A stretch of 8,532 bases of DNA from Rhodoferax sp. UBA4409 (lineage in GTDB: Bacteria; Pseudomonadota; Gammaproteobacteria; Burkholderiales; Burkholderiaceae_C): assembly GCA_002390825.1 (NCBI GenBank), contig DGQR01000134.1, positions 1-8,532 on the forward strand, written 5' to 3'. The notes beneath the pieces were generated by a model, which saw nothing but the letters and a program-made list of their open reading frames with translations, did no database searches and was not told the DNA's origin. Every line of letters starts with the position of its first letter. Position 1 is the first letter of the stretch. Positions 1 to 6,549 of the stretch are shown here, one piece after another. A program made the translations under genes and the position numbers.

Positions 1-1161
1 CCAGCCCAGGTGGCCATGGCCGGTGTTGTAGAACACGTTGTTGCGCTTGCCACGGCCGACGCGCGGCATCATGTTCGGCATCATGGGTCGCAGGCCGGCC
101 CAGGGTTCACAGCGGCGGGTGTTCACACCAGGGAAGAGCTGGTTGACCCAGGCAATCAGCGGGCGGATGCGGTCGGCGCGGATGTCGTAGTCAATGCCGT
201 TGTACTCGGCAGTGCCCGCCACGCGGAAGCGGTCTGCCCCCAAGCGGCTCGTCACCAACTTGGTTTCGTCGTCCAGCAGGCTGACCCAAGGCGCGGCTTG
301 TTGGCTGGCTTCGTCGTTCAGTTGCACGGTGATGGAATAGCCCTTGACCGGATAAATGTTCAGTCGGTCGCCCAGTTGTGCGGCAATGCCACGGCCGTGC
401 ACACCGGCGCACACCACCACGCCGTCAAACCGGTGGGTCTCAGCTCCGCCCTCGTGTTGCAACTCCAGCGTCGCGACTGTTCCGTCGGTGCTGGCGCTGG
501 CGACCTGATGGCCGTAAAGCGTGGTCACGCCCAGGCGCGCGCAGGCTTGCGACATGCCGTGGGTGAACTTGTGGATGTCGCCGGTGGAATCGCTCTCGGT
601 GTAGTAGCCACCGTAGTAGGTGCCTTGCAGGGTGGGCTCAATGGCGCGCATCTCTTCAGGTGTGACGGTGCGGCGCGAGAGTCCCCCGGCTGCCAGCATG
701 GTGGAGACCTTGCCCGCGTGTTCAAAGCCCGCTTTGTTGCGGTAGATGTGCAAGATACCTTTGCGCTGGTGGTCGAAGTCAATGCCCTCCGCCTGCGCCC
801 AGGCAAACAGGTGTTCGCGTGCTGCAATGGCCAGGCGGGTGGTGGCTTCGGTGTTCTCGCGGTACTTGGGGATAGAGGCCACAAACTCTGTCATCCAGCT
901 CAGCTTGTGCCAGGTGGGGGCGGGGTTCATGAGCAAGGGGGCGTCTTTGGTGAACATCCATTTCAGGCCCTTCACGAGGGTGCTGGGGTGGGTCCAGACC
1001 TCGGCGTTGGAGGCCGAGAGTTGGCCGCCGTTGGCATAGGACGTTTCCATGCCCGCGTAGCGGTTCTTCTCGATCAGGGTGACTTGGTAGCCGGCCTTGG
1101 CCAGGGTGTAGGCGCTGGTTACGCCAGTGATGCCGCCGCCGATGATGGCAATGTGTTTCAT
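1..1161 (-). CDS. dadA: FAD-dependent D-amino acid dehydrogenase (DadA family), C-terminus cut by window edge
   Basis: Predicted flavoenzyme that oxidatively deaminates an amino acid to a 2-oxo acid plus ammonia, passing electrons to the respiratory chain. The 387 visible codons begin MKHIAIIGGGITG, an N-terminal Rossmann fold with GxGxxG at residues 8-13 and the FAD-ribose acidic residue at E31. The stretch METSYANGGQLS (from about residue 38) and the late motifs WAGLRPMMPN and NTGHGHLGW match E. coli DadA in order and position. By comparison with DadA (432 residues), roughly 30-45 C-terminal residues lie beyond the edge. The ATG at 1161 places GxGxxG close to the N-terminus as usual; its Shine-Dalgarno is weak (GAAAGAG). 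It is the next gene after gcvP on the same strand and has a tandem glycine riboswitch in its leader, so the physiological substrate may be glycine rather than D-alanine (inference). A sarcosine or glycine oxidase-like role is an alternative; the family call is firm, the substrate is not. Confidence 0.85.
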   Translation of the reverse strand, partial: MKHIAIIGGGITGVTSAYTLAKAGYQVTLIEKNRYAGMETSYANGGQLSASNAEVWTHPSTLVKGLKWMFTKDAPLLMNPAPTWHKLSWMTEFVASIPKYRENTEATTRLAIAAREHLFAWAQAEGIDFDHQRKGILHIYRNKAGFEHAGKVSTMLAAGGLSRRTVTPEEMRAIEPTLQGTYYGGYYTESDSTGDIHKFTHGMSQACARLGVTTLYGHQVASASTDGTVATLELQHEGGAETHRFDGVVVCAGVHGRGIAAQLGDRLNIYPVKGYSITVQLNDEASQQAAPWVSLLDDETKLVTSRLGADRFRVAGTAEYNGIDYDIRADRIRPLIAWVNQLFPGVNTRRCEPWAGLRPMMPNMMPRVGRGKRNNVFYNTGHGHLGW

Positions 1162-1197
1162 GAGAGCTCTTTCAGATGTGTCGCAAACAAGGGAACA

Positions 1198-1223
1198 CGC
1201 CTGTGCACACTGCGTGCCAGGCG
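1198..1223 (-). promoter_or_regulatory. Hairpin between glycine aptamer 2 and the DadA-family start (candidate expression platform)
   Basis: On the minus strand CGCCTG pairs with CAGGCG, and inside it GCAC pairs with GTGC across one bulged A, leaving a 5-base loop. The stem begins 6 bases after the P1 strand of aptamer 2 and ends 36 bases before the ATG at 1161. The tail TGTTCCCTTGTTTG is only moderately U-rich, so it is a weak intrinsic terminator at best. An 8-base palindrome AGAGCTCT (1163-1170) sits one base before the start codon and could join in translational control. The role is inferred from position only. Confidence 0.4.
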
Positions 1224-1229
1224 AGCCCC

Positions 1230-1423
1230 CTCTGTTTGAGACCTGAGAGATTCACCCGCTGCCTGGTGGGCAGCCGGCTTGCTCCTGCGGTGTGCCGGCG
1301 GACAAATGCGCGGCAGCTCTTCAGAGTGCAAACGATCACAGCGGTCCTGGGTACCTGAGAGTTTCCGGGGTGGTTGCTCCTTCGGCGCTGCTGCCCGAGT
1401 GGGCGGCAGGCTCTCCCGCTGCG
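1230..1423 (-). promoter_or_regulatory. Tandem (two-aptamer) glycine riboswitch upstream of the DadA-family gene
   Basis: Read on the minus strand. Aptamer 1 (1423-1337) has P1 formed by GCAGCGG and CCGCTGT (7 pairs, one G-U), then GAGAG, the core GCGCCGAAGGAGCAA and the 3' signature CTCTCAGGT. A linker of about 10 bases (1336-1327) follows. Aptamer 2 (1326-1230) has P1 CTCTG/CAGAG, GAAGAG, the core CACCGCAGGAGCAA and TCTCAGGT. These are the conserved blocks of the glycine riboswitch family, in order and twice, with the usual short linker. Glycine riboswitches generally raise expression when glycine binds. The 3' end lies about 70 bases before the dehydrogenase ATG. Being on the same strand between gcvP and that gene, it could act on a transcript from its own promoter or on readthrough from the gcv operon. 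Confidence 0.93.
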
Positions 1424-1506
1424 ATGCCGGGGCGAGCCCGGCGAGGGCGGCGGCATGCAATGCACAGCCGCCCTGAAAACCTTTTTTGGTGGTGTGAGAC
1501 CTTCCT
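1424..1506 (-). other. Spacer between gcvP and the second riboswitch, with two GC-rich hairpins and no clear terminator
   Basis: This is the part of the gcvP-dadA gap that the riboswitch does not cover. It contains two inverted repeats: GGCGGC...GCCGCC at 1449-1472 with a 12-base loop, and GCCGGG...CCCGGC at 1426-1442 with a 5-base loop, the latter just upstream of aptamer 1. Neither is followed by a U-tract in the direction of gcvP transcription, so neither qualifies as an intrinsic terminator. I find no convincing -35/-10 pair, so a promoter for the dehydrogenase is possible but not shown. Confidence 0.4.
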
Positions 1507-4431
1507 TTATGCGCTGGCGTAATCCGCCACAGGCACGCAGCTGCAGAAGAGGTTGCGATCGCCATACACGTTGTCCACCCGGCCCACAGTAGGCCAGTAC
1601 TTGGCCGCCTTCAGGGTCGCTACCGGGAAGGCGCCGACCTCACGGCTGTAAGGGCGGTCCCACGCGGCGCCAATCACACTGGCAGCGGTGTGTGGAGCAT
1701 GCTTCAAGGGGTTGTTGTCCTGTGGCCAGACACCGCCCTCGACTTGCGCAATTTCGCCACGGATGGCGATCATGGCGTCGATGAATCGGTCCAGCTCGGC
1801 GAGCGTCTCGCTCTCGGTGGGCTCCACCATCAAGGTGTTGGGCACGGGGAAGGACAGCGTGGGCGCGTGGAAGCCATAGTCCATCAGGCGCTTGGCCACA
1901 TCTTCGGCCATGACGCCACAGGTTTCCTTGAAGTGGCGCAAATCCAAGATGCACTCGTGGGCGACATGCCCGTTGCTTGATGCGTACAGCGTAGGGAAGT
2001 GGTCAGCCAAGCGCGCGCTGATGTAGTTGGCGCTCAGGATGGCCACTTCGGTCGCTTGCTGCAGGCCGTCCGGGCCCATCATGCGGCAGTACATCCAGCT
2101 GATCGGCAGCACGGCTGCGTTGCCCAAAGGTGCCGCACTGACGGCACCGGTGCCGGGCACACCACCCGTGGCATGGCCGGGCAGGTAGGGCACCAGGTCT
2201 TCCACCACGCACACGGGGCCCACGCCGGGGCCGCCACCGCCGTGGGGGATGCAGAAGGTCTTGTGCAGGTTCAGGTGGCTCACGTCGCCGCCGAACTCGC
2301 CGGGGGCGGCAGTGCCCACCAGCGCGTTCATGTTGGCGCCGTCCACATAGACCCGGCCGCCATGCTGGTGCACCAATGCGCACAGTTCTTTGACCGAGGT
2401 TTCAAACACGCCGTGGGTGCTGGGGTAAGTGATCATCACCGCGGCCAGGTTGGCGCTGTGCTGCTCGCACTTGGCAGAGAGGTCGGCCATGTCCACGTTG
2501 CCGTTGTCATCGCACTTGGTGACCACCACCGTCATGCCGACCATCATGGCACTGGCAGGGTTGGTGCCGTGTGCGCTGCTGGGGATCAGGCAGATGTTGC
2601 GGTGGCCTTGGCCACGGGCCTCGTGGTAGGCCTTGATGACGAGCAGGCCGGCGTATTCGCCCTGGCTGCCGGCGTTGGGTTGCAGGCTGATCCCCGCGTA
2701 GCCGGTGGCGGCGCACAGCCAGGCGCGCAGCTGGGCGTCCAGCTCGGCATAACCCTCGCGCTGGTCGGCGGGTGCGAAGGGGTGGATGTTGGCGAACTCG
2801 GGCCAGGTGATGGGGATCATCTCGCTGGTCGCGTTGAGCTTCATGGTGCAGGAGCCCAGCGGGATCATGCTGCGGTCCAGCGCCAAATCCTTGTCACTCA
2901 GCATGCGGATGTAGCGCAGCATGCCGGTCTCGGAGTGGTGGGTGTTGAACACCGGGTGAGTCAAGAATGCACTGGTGCGGCGCAGGGCAGCGGGGATCAA
3001 AGGTTGTGCGCCGGCCTGGAGCGCTTCGACCGTGGGCAACGTCTGGCCCGGCTGCGCGAAAAGGCTCCACAGCAGCTCGACATCGTCGCGGGTGGTGGTC
3101 TCATCCAGCGAGATGCAGATGTAGTCATCCCAAGCAATTCGCACGTTCGCGCCCGCGGATACTGCGCGGGCAGCTATGGATTTGGTAGCGCCATCGGTCT
3201 TGAGGCAAAGGGTGTCGAAGGTTTCGGGGCGGCCGGTGTTGATGCCCAGTTGCTCCAGGCCCTTGGCCAGAATGGCGGTGAGGGTGGCTACGCGGGTAGC
3301 GATGCGCTTGAGGCCTTCGGGGCCGTGGTACATGGCGTACATGCTGGCCACCACTGCCGGCAGCACCTGCGCAGTGCAGATGTTGGAGGTGGCTTTTTCG
3401 CGGCGGATGTGCTGCTCGCGGGTTTGCAGGGCGAGGCGGTAAGCCGGGTTGCCATGGGTATCGATGCTCACGCCCACCAGACGGCCGGGCATGGAGCGTT
3501 TGAACTCGTCACGGCAGGCCATGTAAGCGGCGTGCGGGCCGCCGTTGCACAGCGGCATGCCAAAGCGCTGGGTGGTGCCCACCACAATGTCGGCCGCGCC
3601 TGTGGGGTCGCCCGCCCCCCACTCGCCCGGGGGGACTAGCAGGGTGAGGGCCAGCAGATCAGCCGCCACGATGTAAGCGCCGCCTTTGCGGTGCACGGTT
3701 TTGACATCCTCGCCTTCTTCACCCAAGCGGCCGCTGGTGGAAGGGTACTGCTCCAGCACGGCAAAGTAGTCGTCGCCGGCAATCAGTGCATCCCATTCTT
3801 CTTGGGAGTTGGCTAGCTTGACGGTGATGCCCAGTGGTGCCGCGCGGGTCTGGATGACTTCAATGGTTTGCGGGTGCGCATCACCCGCCACCACGAATAC
3901 ATTGCCTTTGGCCTTGACCGAGCGGCGAGCCAGCGTCATCGCCTCAGCAGCGGCCGTGGCTTCGTCTAGCATGGAGGCATTGGCAATCGGCATGCCGGTG
4001 AGGTCGCACACCATGGTCTGGAAGTTCACCAGCGCTTCCATGCGGCCCTGGCTGATCTCGGCCTGGTAGGGCGTGTAAGCGGTGTACCAAGCTGGGTTTT
4101 CCAGGATGTTGCGCAGGATCACGCCAGGGGTGTGGGTGCCGTAGTAGCCCTGGCCGATGAAGCTCTTGAGCACCTTGTTCTTGCCCGCAACCGCCTTCAG
4201 TTCTGCCAGTGCAGCCGCCTCGGTGATGGCCGCCGGAATCGCCATGGCGCTTTTGCGCGCAATGCTGGCGGGCACGATGCTGGCAATCAAGTCGCTGCGC
4301 GACTTTTCACCGATGACCTGAAGCATCAGCGCTTCATCGTCAGCAAAGATGCCAATGTGGCGTGCCTGGAATTCGCTGGCGTTTTCCAGCTGGGCCAAGG
4401 TGGGCGTGGAGGTGGTAGGAGAAGTGGACAT
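1507..4431 (-). CDS. gcvP: Glycine dehydrogenase (aminomethyl-transferring), glycine cleavage P protein
   Basis: Pyridoxal-phosphate enzyme that decarboxylates glycine and transfers the aminomethyl group to lipoyl-GcvH. The 974-residue protein (E. coli GcvP is 957) is the single-chain form, with an N-terminal P1-like half and a C-terminal catalytic half. The PLP-binding lysine is K724 in NLHKTFCIPHGGGGPG. Other hallmarks are RHIG near the N-terminus, FIGQGYYGTHTP (about 91), PLGSCTMKLN (about 525), PNAGSQGEYAG (about 585) and SSAHGTNPASA (about 619). I chose the ATG at 4431; an in-frame GTG at 4461 would add 10 residues, and neither has a good Shine-Dalgarno. Third gene of gcvT-gcvH-gcvP, 99 bases after gcvH, so presumably governed by the glycine riboswitch ahead of gcvT. 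It appears intact. Confidence 0.97.
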   Translation of the reverse strand: MSTSPTTSTPTLAQLENASEFQARHIGIFADDEALMLQVIGEKSRSDLIASIVPASIARKSAMAIPAAITEAAALAELKAVAGKNKVLKSFIGQGYYGTHTPGVILRNILENPAWYTAYTPYQAEISQGRMEALVNFQTMVCDLTGMPIANASMLDEATAAAEAMTLARRSVKAKGNVFVVAGDAHPQTIEVIQTRAAPLGITVKLANSQEEWDALIAGDDYFAVLEQYPSTSGRLGEEGEDVKTVHRKGGAYIVAADLLALTLLVPPGEWGAGDPTGAADIVVGTTQRFGMPLCNGGPHAAYMACRDEFKRSMPGRLVGVSIDTHGNPAYRLALQTREQHIRREKATSNICTAQVLPAVVASMYAMYHGPEGLKRIATRVATLTAILAKGLEQLGINTGRPETFDTLCLKTDGATKSIAARAVSAGANVRIAWDDYICISLDETTTRDDVELLWSLFAQPGQTLPTVEALQAGAQPLIPAALRRTSAFLTHPVFNTHHSETGMLRYIRMLSDKDLALDRSMIPLGSCTMKLNATSEMIPITWPEFANIHPFAPADQREGYAELDAQLRAWLCAATGYAGISLQPNAGSQGEYAGLLVIKAYHEARGQGHRNICLIPSSAHGTNPASAMMVGMTVVVTKCDDNGNVDMADLSAKCEQHSANLAAVMITYPSTHGVFETSVKELCALVHQHGGRVYVDGANMNALVGTAAPGEFGGDVSHLNLHKTFCIPHGGGGPGVGPVCVVEDLVPYLPGHATGGVPGTGAVSAAPLGNAAVLPISWMYCRMMGPDGLQQATEVAILSANYISARLADHFPTLYASSNGHVAHECILDLRHFKETCGVMAEDVAKRLMDYGFHAPTLSFPVPNTLMVEPTESETLAELDRFIDAMIAIRGEIAQVEGGVWPQDNNPLKHAPHTAASVIGAAWDRPYSREVGAFPVATLKAAKYWPTVGRVDNVYGDRNLFCSCVPVADYASA

Positions 4432-4502
4432 GGCGGTGGCGTTCGGTGGTGGGCAGTTCACACAAACGGGTAGCCTGCTGGTTCAGGGCGGGCTCCCGGA
4501 TA

Positions 4503-4525
4503 CTTTGCAGGCAGGGCCTGCAAAG
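4503..4525 (-). other. Perfect 10-bp hairpin between gcvH and gcvP, without a U-tract
   Basis: On the minus strand CTTTGCAGGC, loop CCT, then GCCTGCAAAG form a perfect 10-bp stem starting 5 bases after the gcvH stop codon. It is followed by TATCCGGGAG rather than a run of U, so it should not be an efficient intrinsic terminator. Such intercistronic stems often block 3' exonucleases or mark processing sites; here it could let gcvH message outlast gcvP (inference). Confidence 0.6.
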
Positions 4526-4530
4526 CGGCT

Positions 4531-4902
4531 TTAAGCGTTGGCGGCGAAAGCGGTGTAGCTGGTTTCGTCCATCAGGCCTTCGAGTTCGGCCGGGTTGGAC
4601 AGCTTGACCTTGAAGAACCAGCCGGCACCCAGCGGGTCGGTGTTGGCCAGAGACGGGTCGTCGCGCAGGGTTTCGTTGACTTCGGTGATTTCTCCGGTCA
4701 CGGGCATGTACACGTCGGCAGCCGCCTTCACGGACTCAACTACGCCGGCCACGGCCTTAGCGTCAATGCTGGCGCCCACGGCGGGCAGATCCACAAACAC
4801 CACGTCGCCCAGCGCATCCTGCGCGTGGTGGGTGATGCCGACGGTGGCAATATCGCCTTCGACTTGGAGCCATTCGTGATCGGCTGTGTATTTGATAGAC
4901 AT
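4531..4902 (-). CDS. gcvH: Glycine cleavage system H protein (lipoyl carrier)
   Basis: Small soluble carrier that shuttles the aminomethyl group on a lipoyl arm between GcvP, GcvT and the L protein. The 123 residues cover the whole family length. The lipoylation site is K59 in VVESVKAAADVYMPVTGE, the classic GcvH motif; TADHEW near the N-terminus and GWFFKVK near the C-terminus are also typical. The ATG at 4902 is preceded by AGGAG with a 6-base gap, the best ribosome binding site in the operon, which fits the need for excess H protein. The reading frame stays open upstream into the gcvT gap, but homology starts at this ATG. It lies 106 bases after gcvT and is followed at once by a strong hairpin. 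Confidence 0.97.
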   Translation of the reverse strand: MSIKYTADHEWLQVEGDIATVGITHHAQDALGDVVFVDLPAVGASIDAKAVAGVVESVKAAADVYMPVTGEITEVNETLRDDPSLANTDPLGAGWFFKVKLSNPAELEGLMDETSYTAFAANA

Positions 4903-4908
4903 AACGTT

Positions 4909-4913
4909 CTCCT
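4909..4913 (-). promoter_or_regulatory. gcvH ribosome binding site
   Basis: AGGAG on the minus strand, 6 bases before the ATG at 4902. It settles the gcvH start against upstream in-frame alternatives and is clearly stronger than the sites ahead of gcvT and gcvP. Confidence 0.8.
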
Positions 4914-5008
4914 GAAACTTGAAAAAAGGGTTTGCGGTAAAGGGTTGAACCACCGGAACTAGAACCTGCCAGACGCCACTGTAGCGGCTGAATCTGCAGT
5001 TTTCAGTC

Positions 5009-6184
5009 TCAGGTTGTCTTGGAACAGCCGCGGTAGTAGTTCGTGGGCACAAAGGGCATGGCGCTCACCACCATGGGCACCGGCTTACCCCGCACGATGG
5101 CCACCACTGGGGTGCCCAAAGCCGCCAGCGATGCATCGATGTAGCCCATGGCTACACACTGGTTGATGGTGGGGCCGAGCAGTCCGCTGGTGACTTCGCC
5201 GATGCGGTTGCCCGCGCCGTCTTGCAGCTCGGTGTGCTCGCGCACCGGAATGCGCTCCTGCGCGATCAGGCCCACCCGCTTTTTGGTGCCTTTTGTGCCG
5301 CTGGCGCCCGTGGAATCTGCGAGAGCAGCTAGGATTTTTGTAGCGCCGGGGAATCCGCCTTCGCGTGCGCCACCGGTGCGGCGCACCTTCTGGATGGCCC
5401 AGTTCAAGCTGGCTTCTATCGGTGTGGTGCTGGTGTCAATGTCGTTGCCATACAGGCACAAACCGGCTTCCAGGCGCAGGGAGTTGCGGGCACCCAGGCC
5501 GATGGGCTGCACTTCGGGCTGTGCCAGCAGGGCGCGGGCCAGCGCTTCGGCGTGGTCGTCGTGGACCGAGATCTCGAACCCGTCTTCACCGGTGTAGCCG
5601 CTGCGGGTGAGGAAGACGTCAATCTTTTGGGTGCCGGTGTCGACCGTGAAGTCTCCACCCGTCATGAACACCAGCTTTTCCACGCCGGGTGCCAAGCGGG
5701 CCAGCGCCGTCACCGCCTGCGGGCCTTGGAGGGCCAGCAGTGCGTAGTCGGGCAGGGGGGTGACCTGGCAGCGGCTGCCAATCCGGGCTTGGATGTGGGC
5801 GATATCACCCACCTTGCAAGCACCGTTGACGATGACGAACAGCTCGTCTTGCGCCTTTTTGAAGAACATCAGGTCATCGATGATGGTGCCTTCTTCGGTT
5901 AGCAGCAGGCCATAGCGTTGTTTGCCCACGGCGAGGTCGATCACGTCCACCGGCATCAGGCTCTCGAAGGCCGCGCAAGCGTCCGGCCCGCTCAGGCGCA
6001 ACTGGCCCATGTGGGACACGTCAAACAAGCCAGCCGCTTTGCGGGTGTGGTGGTGCTCGGCCATCAGGCCGGCGGGGTACTGGACCGGCATGGAGTAACC
6101 GGCGAACGGCACCATGCGGGCGCCCAGCTCTATGTGGAGTGCATTGAGTGGCGTGGTCAACAAGGTTGTGTCAGAAGCGGACAT
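5009..6184 (-). CDS. gcvT: Glycine cleavage system T protein (aminomethyltransferase)
   Basis: Moves the methylene group from aminomethyl-lipoyl-GcvH to tetrahydrofolate, giving 5,10-methylene-THF and ammonia. The protein has 391 residues (E. coli 364). Family hallmarks: FAGYSMPVQY (about 28-37), LFDVSHMGQ (53-61), the folate-site acidic pair in GTIIDDLMFF (D103/D104, matching E. coli D101), SGYTGEDGFEI (195-205) and ARNSLRLEAGLCLYGND (232-248). The ATG at 6184 puts the protein start in the conserved place. The same frame stays open for 135 more codons, to a GTG at 6589, but those codons overlap both riboswitch aptamers and are not protein. The extra length lies around residues 268-302, an Ala/Gly/Thr/Lys-rich insert between the central and C-terminal parts. 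First gene of the operon; its Shine-Dalgarno is weak (GGAT), in line with riboswitch control. Confidence 0.96.
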   Translation of the reverse strand: MSASDTTLLTTPLNALHIELGARMVPFAGYSMPVQYPAGLMAEHHHTRKAAGLFDVSHMGQLRLSGPDACAAFESLMPVDVIDLAVGKQRYGLLLTEEGTIIDDLMFFKKAQDELFVIVNGACKVGDIAHIQARIGSRCQVTPLPDYALLALQGPQAVTALARLAPGVEKLVFMTGGDFTVDTGTQKIDVFLTRSGYTGEDGFEISVHDDHAEALARALLAQPEVQPIGLGARNSLRLEAGLCLYGNDIDTSTTPIEASLNWAIQKVRRTGGAREGGFPGATKILAALADSTGASGTKGTKKRVGLIAQERIPVREHTELQDGAGNRIGEVTSGLLGPTINQCVAMGYIDASLAALGTPVVAIVRGKPVPMVVSAMPFVPTNYYRGCSKTT

Positions 6185-6203
6185 GGCGGCGATCCAAACA
6201 ATC

Positions 6204-6220
6204 CCGGCGCAGGGCGCCGG
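6204..6220 (-). promoter_or_regulatory. GC hairpin in the gcvT leader (candidate expression platform)
   Basis: On the minus strand CCGGCGC, loop CCT, GCGCCGG form a perfect 7-bp stem ending 19 bases before the gcvT ATG and just ahead of its weak GGAT ribosome-binding region. The tail GATTGTTTGG is not a convincing U-tract. The heptamer TTTGGAT occurs on both sides of the hairpin (6192-6198 and 6228-6234). Its position between aptamer 2 and the start codon suggests a part in switching; the mechanism is not established by sequence alone. Confidence 0.4.
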
Positions 6221-6271
6221 AGGGGCAATCCAAACCCGGATGCACGCCCAATTGCGCCCATCCGGTGCTGC

Positions 6272-6512
6272 CCCCGCTGTCCGCTTTACCTGAGAGATTC
6301 GCCGGGCCTGCGTGCACGGTGTGGGGTGCGCAGACTGCGGGTTGCTCCTTCGGTGGTTTGCAGGCCGCTGTGCGGCGCAAACTCTCTCCAGTGGGGTGTT
6401 GCTGGCTATGCATGCATGGCCAGCACTTGTCAGTCCTTTTGCCTGAGCGTTCAGACCGCTGCAATCAGCCGTCCTGCGCCTTCGGCGGCCCCCTGAAAGG
6501 GCTCTCTCCTGA
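6272..6512 (-). promoter_or_regulatory. Tandem glycine riboswitch of the gcvTHP operon
   Basis: Read on the minus strand. Aptamer 1 (6512-6430) has P1 TCAG/CTGA, GGAGAGAG, the core GCCGCCGAAGGCGCAGG and the 3' signature GCTCAGGCAAAAGGACTGA. Aptamer 2 (6396-6272) has P1 CCCCACTG/CAGCGGGG (one mismatch), GGAGAGAG, the core ACCACCGAAGGAGCAA and TCTCAGGTAAAGCGGACAG. Both match the glycine riboswitch family closely. The linker (6429-6397) is 33 bases and holds its own stem, GCTGGC...GCCAGC (6401-6424), longer than the usual linker of about ten bases. Position in the gcvT leader is the classic one; glycine binding is expected to raise gcv expression. The leader continues about 87 bases to the gcvT start. 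Confidence 0.96.
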
Positions 6513-6521
6513 ACGGGTTGG

Positions 6522-6549
6522 ATTCTAAACCAGCCATGGTCATCGGGAA
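6522..6549 (-). promoter_or_regulatory. Candidate sigma70 promoter of the gcvTHP operon
   Basis: TAGAAT (minus strand, 6527-6522) differs from TATAAT at one base. A transcription start about 7 bases on, near 6515, would fall directly before the P1 helix of aptamer 1 (6512), which is where a riboswitch transcript should begin. The -35 partner is poor: TTCCCG (6549-6544) at 16-base spacing matches 3 of 6. The call rests on the -10 match and its position. Confidence 0.4.

Noticed and set aside
10..1239. Long plus-strand reading frame of 409 codons opposite the DadA-family gene
   Set aside because: It lies in the codon-aligned antisense frame of a gene with clear DadA motifs; its translation is Ala/Gly/Val/His-rich with no recognisable domain, as expected from antisense GC-rich coding DNA.
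1426..1472. GC-rich hairpins after gcvP considered as an operon terminator
   Set aside because: Neither stem is followed by a U-tract on the minus strand; the T-run at 1481-1486 lies on the plus strand, upstream of both stems in the direction of gcv transcription.
1158..1565. Minus-strand reading frame of 135 codons across the second riboswitch
   Set aside because: It runs through both glycine aptamers and overlaps the ends of gcvP and the dehydrogenase gene in another frame; the conserved RNA blocks explain the sequence.
1999..3639. Plus-strand reading frame of 546 codons opposite gcvP
   Set aside because: Antisense shadow of gcvP, which is complete and carries all P-protein motifs; the shadow shows no family resemblance.
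4432..4461. GTG start for gcvP at 4461, adding 10 residues
   Set aside because: The extra residues (Pro/Asn/Ala) look like spacer, and the GTG has no better ribosome site than the ATG at 4431. Not excluded.
4903..5008. Internal promoter in the gcvT-gcvH gap
   Set aside because: A T-run and AT-richer stretch precede the gcvH ribosome site, but no -35/-10 pair with acceptable spacing is visible.
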